The notes below the pieces were generated by a model. The model was not told where the DNA came from. It saw only the letters and a program-made list of their open reading frames with translations, and did no database searches. From Desulfobacteraceae bacterium (GTDB lineage Bacteria > Desulfobacterota > Desulfobacteria > Desulfobacterales > Desulfobacteraceae), in NCBI GenBank assembly GCA_030638935.1, contig DAOWDR010000441.1, positions 1 to 6,555 on the forward strand: a DNA stretch of 6,555 nucleotides, in the 5' to 3' direction. The position numbers were made by a program, and so were the translations under genes. This document shows positions 1-4,730 of this stretch, one piece after another (the first letter of the stretch is position 1; every line of letters starts with the position of its first letter).

Positions 1-454
1 CAATCAATATTTGGATTTTCCATCGAATTTCTTTTTTTTCTTTTTTTTCAATTTTGATGAGGCGTTCTGATTGATCCGAAGCAGCAGCCTTTATTTTTTC
101 CAGGTGATTTAAAAACGAAAACAATTCCTTTCGTACGGCTTTGCTCAAAAACAGGCCGTTTTGGGAAAAAAAGAGAGCCCTGATACTGTCAATAAAATCA
201 TCAGCCGCAACTGTGTCAAAAAAACGGCCCTCTTTGGTTTTTTTGAAGATGGTGGCATCTGAATAATAATGAGATGTCGGTGCCAGGCAGGCCCAGAGGT
301 TTTTGTAGGCAATGAGTTGTTCTTCATTCAATCTGGATCTCAAGGCCTGCAGCCGGATGGATTTTTCCCTTTTCAACAGCAGAAAATGGCTGACAGCAGA
401 CATGAGCAAGGCAGACAAAAAACCGGTTACTGAAGCAATGAGCGTGGCGTTCAC
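1..454 (-). CDS. Partial membrane-anchored protein of unknown function (5' part only)
   Basis: I do not recognise this gene. An uninterrupted minus-strand frame begins with GTG at 454-452 and is still open at the left edge, giving 151 complete codons. The start is well supported: AAAAGGAGG lies 4 bases upstream of the GTG. The protein opens with one hydrophobic segment (about residues 4-27, starting MNATLIASVTGFLSALLMSA), followed at once by basic residues KREK, so it is probably a single N-terminal anchor with the rest in the cytoplasm. Residues 28-50 and 105-145 are charged and look helical; the last visible part is very lysine/glutamate-rich (KIEKKEKKE), encoded by two A8 runs. The middle contains aromatic and acidic stretches but no motif I can name. 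A promoter lies at 599-627. Confidence is high that it is a gene; the function is unknown. Confidence 0.75.
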   Translation of the reverse strand, partial: MNATLIASVTGFLSALLMSAVSHFLLLKREKSIRLQALRSRLNEEQLIAYKNLWACLAPTSHYYSDATIFKKTKEGRFFDTVAADDFIDSIRALFFSQNGLFLSKAVRKELFSFLNHLEKIKAAASDQSERLIKIEKKEKKEIRWKIQILI

Positions 455-598
455 GATTCCTCCTTTTCGATATTGGAGTGCGGGGACTGCTTTGACAATG
501 CCGTATGCGCAATCCCCCAATTGTTGTTTTTTTATGCTATAAGGCGGCCGGCAAGAGCTTTTTTTGACAGGTACAGAATTTTAGACCGACCTTGTATA

Positions 599-627
599 CC
601 TATAAAGAAAAAGAGCGATCTTGTCAA
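599..627 (-). promoter_or_regulatory. Sigma-70-type promoter for the minus-strand membrane protein
   Basis: Read on the minus strand, TTGACA (627-622) is followed after 17 bases by TATAGG (604-599). The -35 box is a perfect consensus and the -10 box matches 4 of 6. Transcription would start near 592, giving a leader of about 138 bases before the GTG at 454. The leader is long but I see no clear riboswitch in it. Confidence 0.45.
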
Positions 628-711
628 TCATCTTCAGCCAGGGAAAGGTATCAGGTATTTAACGCAGCTAAAAAAATTCTGACCACAACAGGCACCTGAA
701 GATAAAAATAA

Positions 712-739
712 TTAAAATGGAGACTTCGCCGACCATAAT
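712..739 (+). promoter_or_regulatory. Possible promoter for the structured RNA
   Basis: TTAAAA (712-717, 4 of 6) and CATAAT (734-739, 5 of 6) are separated by 16 bases. The predicted start, near G746, falls within two bases of where the folded element begins at 744. The boxes are only moderate and the region is AT-rich, so chance is possible. The agreement with the RNA edge is what makes it worth listing. Confidence 0.35.
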
Positions 740-743
740 TTCC

Positions 744-911
744 GGGTCAAAGGCAGGTGGTCAGAGGTTTGAACCGGATTTAAATGGCTGCGAGGCGCAC
801 AGAAGCGCCGGAGCAGCCAATTTACCTTGGAATAAAACAGGAGGTTTTATGAGGCTGAAAGATGCGCATGCATACATGAGGTGATGGCTTTACCTGACCG
901 CCTGTCGGCCC
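744..911 (+). ncRNA. Candidate structured RNA of unknown family
   Basis: The two ends pair over 18 base pairs. The inner part is 13 consecutive pairs, GGCAGGTGGTCAG (752-764) with CTGACCGCCTGTC (894-906). After a three-A bulge, GGGTC (744-748) pairs with GGCCC (907-911). Every departure from Watson-Crick pairing (753/905, 758/900, 747/908) is G-U on the plus strand and would be A-C on the minus strand, which points to a plus-strand RNA. Inside are a strong hairpin at 786-818 (GGCTGC and GGCGC arms, ACAGAA loop), which can extend outward to 774-830, and a 7-pair hairpin at 832-850 (ATAAAAC/GTTTTAT) with loop AGGAG. No intrinsic terminator follows directly. It resembles neither 6S RNA, SRP RNA, RNase P nor a riboswitch that I know. 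It could be a cis-regulatory leader, an independent small RNA, or less likely a MITE-like DNA element. Confidence 0.45.
849..884 (+). CDS. Possible 11-residue leader peptide inside the structured RNA
   Basis: ATG at 849 starts an 11-codon frame (MRLKDAHAYMR) ending with TGA at 882-884. A textbook Shine-Dalgarno sequence, AGGAGG (839-844), sits 4 bases upstream and coincides with the loop and closing pair of the 832-850 hairpin, which also covers the ATG. This arrangement could let folding control initiation. The peptide has no run of one amino acid that would suggest attenuation. The ORF is very short and may be chance; the ribosome binding site is the main support. Confidence 0.2.
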   Translation: MRLKDAHAYMR

Positions 912-943
912 TTGTTGATATTGGCTTAAAAATATTAGCGAGT

Positions 944-964
944 GTTTAAATCCCATGTTTAAAT
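944..964. repeat. Two direct copies of GTTTAAAT
   Basis: GTTTAAAT occurs at 944-951 and again at 957-964, 13 bases apart, between the structured RNA and the promoter at 1027. Each copy contains the palindrome TTTAAA. The spacing is not an integral number of helical turns, and AT-rich repeats of this length arise easily by chance, so a role as an operator is only a possibility. Confidence 0.2.
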
Positions 965-1026
965 TTCTATTGAAGTGTTGTGGCTGTTTTGATTTTCCTT
1001 CCTTTGAAATCTGAATGTAAAAAACC

Positions 1027-1054
1027 TTGACAATTAAACCCTAAGATATTTAAT
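1027..1054 (+). promoter_or_regulatory. Strong promoter for the beta-helix/glmM unit
   Basis: TTGACA (1027-1032, 6 of 6) and TTTAAT (1049-1054, 5 of 6) are 16 bases apart. The expected transcript start is about 1061, only 3 bases before the ATG at 1064. The mRNA would therefore be essentially leaderless, which fits the lack of any Shine-Dalgarno sequence before this ATG. Confidence 0.6.
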
Positions 1055-1063
1055 ACTGAATCC

Positions 1064-2308
1064 ATGAAAAATAAAAAAATTGATTTGCTGCGTCAAAAAG
1101 GGGTGAATATTCCCAATCCAGAATCGGTTTATATTGATAAAAATGTAAATTTAGACCGAATATCAGGGCAGGGGGTCACCATATATGCTGGCTGCAAGAT
1201 AATCGGAGAGCGGTCATTAATTATGGCAAATGCCCGTATCGGATACGAGGCACCGGTCACCCTGGAAAATACACTGGTGGGAGAAAATACCCAGCTTAAT
1301 GGAGGATTTTTCCAGGATGCTGTTTTTGCCGGAAACAATATCTTTGGGTCAGGCGCCCATGTCAGAAAAGGAACCATTCTGGAAGAAGAAGCCAATGCTG
1401 CTCATACGGTGGGATTAAAGCAGACCATTCTTTTTCCCTTTGTAACTCTGGGCAGTCTGATTAATTTTTGTGATTGCTTCATGGCCGGCGGCACCAGCCG
1501 GAAAGATCATTCCGAGGTGGGTTCCTCCTTTATCCATTTTAATTATACCCCAAACCAGGACAAGGCAACTGCCTCAATGATGGGGAATGTTCACCAGGGA
1601 GTTATGCTCAAACAGAGACCCATCTTTCTTGGAGGGCAGGGGGGGATTGTGGGGCCCCTTCGAATGGGATACGGATGTATCACGGCTGCAGGGTCTATTG
1701 TTCGGAAAAATGAACTTAAAAACGACCGGATAATTCTGGGAGGCGGATTCAAGGAAGCGTCCCTTCCACGGCGGGAGGGGGTCTACTCCCAGGTGGATAT
1801 GATTGTTAATAACAATATTGCGTATATAGCAGGGTTAATCTCTTTAAATGCGTGGTACAATCATGTCAGGCCACTTTTTGTCCATGATTATTTTTCAGAA
1901 GAACTTCTTTTGGGGATGCAAAAAAATCTGGCTGACTGTATTGATGAACGGATAAAGCGGTTAAAAAATTTTTATGAAAAGTTGATTATTTCGAAAAAAA
2001 TTTTATTGACTGGAACCAAGAACAACAAAACAGCTTCCATTTGTTTACATGATACTGCCTTGGAAATGCTTAAAAAAGCAGAAGATATTTTTTATAAAGA
2101 AAGGTCTCTTGATCAAATAAGCAGGAGAGGGGAGTCATTTGTTAAGGCAATTGAACTTGGGATTAAAGACAAAGGACTATATATACCAATTATCCAGAAT
2201 CTGGACCCCCAGGTGGCCATGGAAGGCAGTAGATGGCTTTATGGCATTGAAGAAAAGATTATCACCGCCCTGGGAATCTGTAAGAGAAAAGGTAAACCAG
2301 GGGATTGA
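1064..2308 (+). CDS. GlmU-like left-handed beta-helix acyltransferase homologue
   Basis: A 414-residue protein. Residues about 20-230 show the imperfect hexapeptide periodicity of a left-handed beta-helix (for example VTIYAGCKIIGERSLI, ITAAGSIV). Several features resemble the acetyltransferase half of GlmU: HT at 114-115 where GlmU has its catalytic His, FNYTPNQDKAT (159-169) resembling GlmU's CNYDGANKFKT, and ITAAGSIV (206-213) resembling the acetyl-CoA-binding IAAGTTV. The GlmU nucleotidyltransferase domain is absent; instead a helical, lysine-rich domain of unknown role occupies about 240-414. With glmM immediately downstream (53-base gap), the likely role is N-acetylation of glucosamine-1-phosphate or a related step of UDP-GlcNAc supply; that is inference. 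The start is chosen because it follows directly on a strong promoter, although no ribosome binding site is present. Another LbH function, such as a structural or sugar-nucleotide-binding role, cannot be excluded. Confidence 0.7.
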   Translation: MKNKKIDLLRQKGVNIPNPESVYIDKNVNLDRISGQGVTIYAGCKIIGERSLIMANARIGYEAPVTLENTLVGENTQLNGGFFQDAVFAGNNIFGSGAHVRKGTILEEEANAAHTVGLKQTILFPFVTLGSLINFCDCFMAGGTSRKDHSEVGSSFIHFNYTPNQDKATASMMGNVHQGVMLKQRPIFLGGQGGIVGPLRMGYGCITAAGSIVRKNELKNDRIILGGGFKEASLPRREGVYSQVDMIVNNNIAYIAGLISLNAWYNHVRPLFVHDYFSEELLLGMQKNLADCIDERIKRLKNFYEKLIISKKILLTGTKNNKTASICLHDTALEMLKKAEDIFYKERSLDQISRRGESFVKAIELGIKDKGLYIPIIQNLDPQVAMEGSRWLYGIEEKIITALGICKRKGKPGD

Positions 2309-2321
2309 TTTCCCCAGGTTT
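2294..2321 (+). other. Hairpin around the stop codon of the beta-helix gene
   Basis: AAACC (2294-2298) pairs with GGTTT (2317-2321) and GGGGA (2300-2304) with TCCCC (2311-2315), separated by one A-A mismatch. The six-base loop contains the TGA stop codon (2306-2308). The T run (2319-2323) overlaps the stem, so this is at best a weak terminator. It may act as an attenuator or an mRNA-stabilising element between the two genes. GGTT (2317-2320) can alternatively pair with AACC (2327-2330). Confidence 0.4.
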
Positions 2322-2361
2322 TTGTGAACCAGAAATTAAAAGAAACAGGAATTCATTTTAA

Positions 2362-3723
2362 ATGGGAAAACTTTTTGGAACGGACGGTATACGGGGCAGG
2401 GCAAACCTTTACCCCATAACCTGTGAAATAGCATTGAAAATAGGCCAGGCTGTGGGCGTGTTGACACAAAAAACAGGGAATGAAGCAATTGTCATAGGAA
2501 AGGATACCAGGGAAAGCTGCGATATGCTGGAATCTGCCCTGGCTGCAGGAATTGCCTCGGCTGGTGTGAACGTTTTTTTGGCAGGTGTGATACCCACCCC
2601 GGGGGTGGCCTATTTAAGCACCTGTCTTGATGGAGTTGGTGCGGGCATTGTAATTTCCGCTTCCCATAATCCCTATCATGACAACGGGATTAAAATTTTC
2701 AGCCAGGGAGGTGTAAAGCTCAGCGATGCCCAGGAGGAAGAAATAGAATCCCATATACTTGGAAAACAAAATGTTCCACGGGATAAAGTGGGAAAAATAT
2801 CTATAATTTCAGATAGTTTGACTCTCTACTCAGAGTTTTTGCTTGGGATGTTTCCATTCAGGAAACTTGATTCCAAAATGGAAACTAACCTATTAAAAAT
2901 TATAATCGATGCTTCCAATGGGGCTGCTTCAAGCATCAGTCATCTGGTGTTCAATGACAGATTGTTTGACGTACAATTCATCCATGACAGGCCGGATGGG
3001 ATCAATATTAATAATAATTGCGGTTCCCAGCACACCCAGGACCTTAAAAACAAGGTATTGCAGGAAAAAGCAGACATCGGTCTTGCCTTTGACGGTGATG
3101 CCGATCGCCTAATTGCCATTGACGAAAAAGGCAATGAAATCACAGGGGATCGAATCCTTGCCATTTGCGCCAAGTTCGCCAAAGAGATGAATAAATTGAA
3201 AAACAATACAGTTGTAAGTACAACTATGAGCAACATCGGATTAAGCAAGGCCCTTGAATCCCTTGATATTATCCACTTAAAATCAGATGTGGGTGATAGA
3301 AAGGTGCTGGAGGAGATGAGTCGAACAGGCGCCGTTATGGGCGGGGAAGATTCCGGACATATGCTTTTTTTGGAGGATCATACCACAGGAGACGGAATGT
3401 TGTCTGCACTGAAGCTTTTGGAGGTGATGGTGGATACCGGCAAAAGCCTGTCCGATCTGGCTTCCATCATGGTTGTTTATCCCCAGGTATTGATGAATGT
3501 TGAGGTGGACGCATCACGGCCTGATTTTACTCTGATTACACCCATTGCCAAAACCATTCAAAGGATTGAAGATCAACTGGTAGGCAAAGGCCGTGTGCTG
3601 ATAAGGTATTCAGGGACTCAACCCTTGCTCAGGGTGATGGTGGAAGGTCCCGATAAAAGAGAATATCTAAGCGCTTATACATTAAAAAAGGGTGACCCGA
3701 TCGGGTCACCCTTTTTTTTATAA
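2362..3723 (+). CDS. glmM: Phosphoglucosamine mutase GlmM
   Basis: GlmM converts glucosamine-6-phosphate to glucosamine-1-phosphate in the cytoplasm, the step before UDP-GlcNAc formation for peptidoglycan and LPS. The 453-residue product carries the family signature throughout: MGKLFGTDGIRG at the N-terminus, the phosphoserine loop ISASHNP with catalytic Ser at 101, the Mg-binding DGDADR at 244-249, the sugar-binding GGEDSGH at 327-333, and the phosphate-binding loop RYSGTQP at 415-421, where most GlmM proteins have RPSGTEP. The start is the canonical GlmM start; AGGA lies 11 bases upstream, a weak site. The last ten residues (GDPIGSPFFL) are encoded by the terminator hairpin and its T tract, and the stop codon lies beyond it. 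The usual C-terminal helix after EGPD is poorly recognisable, so a late frameshift, deletion or sequencing error is possible, while the catalytic domains are intact. Confidence 0.93.
   Translation: MGKLFGTDGIRGRANLYPITCEIALKIGQAVGVLTQKTGNEAIVIGKDTRESCDMLESALAAGIASAGVNVFLAGVIPTPGVAYLSTCLDGVGAGIVISASHNPYHDNGIKIFSQGGVKLSDAQEEEIESHILGKQNVPRDKVGKISIISDSLTLYSEFLLGMFPFRKLDSKMETNLLKIIIDASNGAASSISHLVFNDRLFDVQFIHDRPDGININNNCGSQHTQDLKNKVLQEKADIGLAFDGDADRLIAIDEKGNEITGDRILAICAKFAKEMNKLKNNTVVSTTMSNIGLSKALESLDIIHLKSDVGDRKVLEEMSRTGAVMGGEDSGHMLFLEDHTTGDGMLSALKLLEVMVDTGKSLSDLASIMVVYPQVLMNVEVDASRPDFTLITPIAKTIQRIEDQLVGKGRVLIRYSGTQPLLRVMVEGPDKREYLSAYTLKKGDPIGSPFFL
3684..3719. terminator. Bidirectional intrinsic terminator between convergent glmM and BI-1 genes
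   Basis: Six A residues, a perfect 22-base palindrome (3690-3711; arms GGGTGACCC and GGGTCACCC around loop GATC) and eight T residues follow one another. On the plus strand it ends the glmM transcript in T8 (3712-3719). On the minus strand the A6 run becomes the U tract for the BI-1 transcript, whose stop codon is at 3743-3745. It lies within the open reading frame of glmM, which is unusual. Confidence 0.9.
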
Positions 3724-3742
3724 ATATTGGTTTTTCGGATCT

Positions 3743-4450
3743 TTAATCCCGACTGCCACCCATGATGCGCAGCAGCATGAGGAACAGGTTGATAAAATCA
3801 AGATACAAGGCAAGAGCCCCCATGATAGCTCCTTTTCGCACCATGGCGCCGGAAGCATTGTCGGGCAGGGAGGCTGCCATAGTTTTTAATTTTTGGGTGT
3901 CATAGGCTGTCAGACCAACAAATACAAGAACACCTACATAGGAGATTACCATTGCCATTCCTGAACTCTGTACGAACATATTAACCACGGAGGCGATGAT
4001 AATACCGATAAGTCCCATGGTTAAAAATCCGCCCATGGATGTCAGATCCCGCTTTGTAACCATTCCGTATATACTGCAAGCCAGAAAAGTAACAGAACAA
4101 ACAACAAAAGTGGAGGCAATTGATGAGCTTGTGTAGGCGAGAAATATAAAGGACATGGTAATTCCGTTTAATGCGGCATAAATCACAAAGAGTGCGGTGG
4201 CCGTGGATGCCTGGATTTTTTGTATCCTTGCGCTCAAATAAAAGACAAATCCCAATTCCGCAATGATAAGTCCGTAAAAAACCATTTTATTACCAAAAAC
4301 AAACTGAATCGCTGCCTCACTGTTTGAAACATAGTAGGCAATAAAGGCAGTCAGCCCAAGACCAATGGCCATCCAGTTGTAAACGCTTCTAATAAAAGAA
4401 TTGACTTTTATTAGTTCATTGGATTGTGAAGTTGAAAAAGCTGAGTTCAT
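3743..4450 (-). CDS. Bax inhibitor-1 family membrane protein (YccA/YetJ type)
   Basis: A 235-residue inner-membrane protein with seven hydrophobic helices at roughly 27-43, 55-72, 84-105, 110-130, 139-160, 166-183 and 208-228. The family hallmarks are GLTAYDTQKLK (179-189) and the C-terminal LYLDFINLFLMLLRIMGG (215-232). Asp184 and Asp218 correspond to the two aspartates of Bacillus YetJ that form its pH-sensitive calcium-leak gate, so the bacterial BI-1 channel features are present. The family is described as a calcium-leak channel; some members such as E. coli YccA interact with the FtsH protease. The role here is not shown by context. The start is ATG at 4450, preceded by GGAGG at the right distance (AAACT spacer); a TTG start 4 codons upstream would lie inside that site and is rejected. 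Convergent with glmM, divergent from xseA. Confidence 0.9.
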   Translation of the reverse strand: MNSAFSTSQSNELIKVNSFIRSVYNWMAIGLGLTAFIAYYVSNSEAAIQFVFGNKMVFYGLIIAELGFVFYLSARIQKIQASTATALFVIYAALNGITMSFIFLAYTSSSIASTFVVCSVTFLACSIYGMVTKRDLTSMGGFLTMGLIGIIIASVVNMFVQSSGMAMVISYVGVLVFVGLTAYDTQKLKTMAASLPDNASGAMVRKGAIMGALALYLDFINLFLMLLRIMGGSRD

Positions 4451-4492
4451 AGTTTCCTCCAAAAAGTTAGTTTTAATTATTTGTTAAAGGCT

Positions 4493-4520
4493 AATATAAC
4501 ACGGGAAGGGGATATTTCAA
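4493..4520 (-). promoter_or_regulatory. Promoter for the BI-1 family gene
   Basis: On the minus strand, TTGAAA (4520-4515, 5 of 6) and TATATT (4498-4493, 4 of 6) are 16 bases apart. Transcription would begin near 4486, giving a leader of about 35 bases that contains the GGAGG ribosome binding site. Confidence 0.55.
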
Positions 4521-4554
4521 GATTACAATTTGGTTAATCATCTATTTTCGGTGC

Positions 4555-4584
4555 TTGCAATAGAATAATAAAAGTTTACATAAT
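4555..4584 (+). promoter_or_regulatory. Possible promoter for the xseA-xseB-ispA operon
   Basis: TTGCAA (4555-4560) and CATAAT (4579-4584) are 18 bases apart, and a start near 4591 would leave a leader of about 140 bases. A second candidate is TTTACA (4575-4580) with TATGAT (4601-4606), but its 20-base spacing is poor. The region is so AT-rich that several -10-like hexamers exist; a promoter somewhere here is expected because the upstream neighbour is divergent. Confidence 0.4.
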
Positions 4585-4613
4585 ATATATTATCAGACCT
4601 TATGATATATATT
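4580..4613. repeat. AT-rich direct repeats, two helical turns apart
   Basis: ATAATATATATT (4580-4591) and ATGATATATATT (4602-4613) match at 11 of 12 positions and are offset by 22 bases, which places them on the same face of DNA. The first copy overlaps the 12-base palindrome TAATATATATTA (4581-4592). They sit at or just after the likely xseA start point and could bind a regulator; low sequence complexity makes chance a real alternative. Confidence 0.3.
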
Positions 4614-4730
4614 GTTTATTTTTAAGGCCTAAATCCCGGTTAAATCTTTAGAAAGAACTCAAAATTAGTATTGTTAAAAAGATGCCATTGTTTTATAAAT
4701 TATGACTTTGTTATTGCATGGGCACACAAA

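Larger units (their letters stand above)
455..1063. other. 609-base region without a conventional gene
   Basis: This gap separates the minus-strand gene from the plus-strand amino-sugar unit. It holds a minus-strand promoter (599-627), a possible plus-strand promoter (712-739), a folded RNA candidate (744-911) with a mini-ORF, a pair of GTTTAAAT direct repeats (944-964) and the promoter of the next gene (1027-1054). The 744-911 block is visibly richer in G and C than the sequence on either side. At 628-711 I see only a weak inverted repeat, TCTTCAG (631-637) against CTGAAGA (696-702). The open frames crossing 473-682 have no ribosome binding site and no protein-like composition. Confidence 0.7.

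Noticed and set aside
473..682. 69-codon plus-strand open frame in the intergenic region
   Set aside because: It starts at a TTG without a ribosome binding site, lies opposite the leader and promoter of the minus-strand gene, and its composition looks random.
744..911. Miniature inverted-repeat transposable element with 13-base terminal repeats
   Set aside because: The ends are imperfect as DNA but perfect with G-U pairs as plus-strand RNA, pairing continues beyond the supposed ends, and I see no target-site duplication. Not excluded, but RNA is the better reading.
744..911. Retron msr-msd RNA
   Set aside because: The paired ends are suggestive, but there is no reverse transcriptase gene downstream; the next genes are the beta-helix protein and glmM.
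2940..3248. 102-codon minus-strand frame inside glmM
   Set aside because: It lies opposite the conserved metal-binding part of GlmM and has no ribosome binding site; it is a shadow of the glmM coding sequence.
4671..4730. N-terminal extension of XseA from TTG 4671
   Set aside because: The extra 20 residues do not resemble XseA N-termini and the TTG has no Shine-Dalgarno sequence. ATG 4731 gives a normal length.
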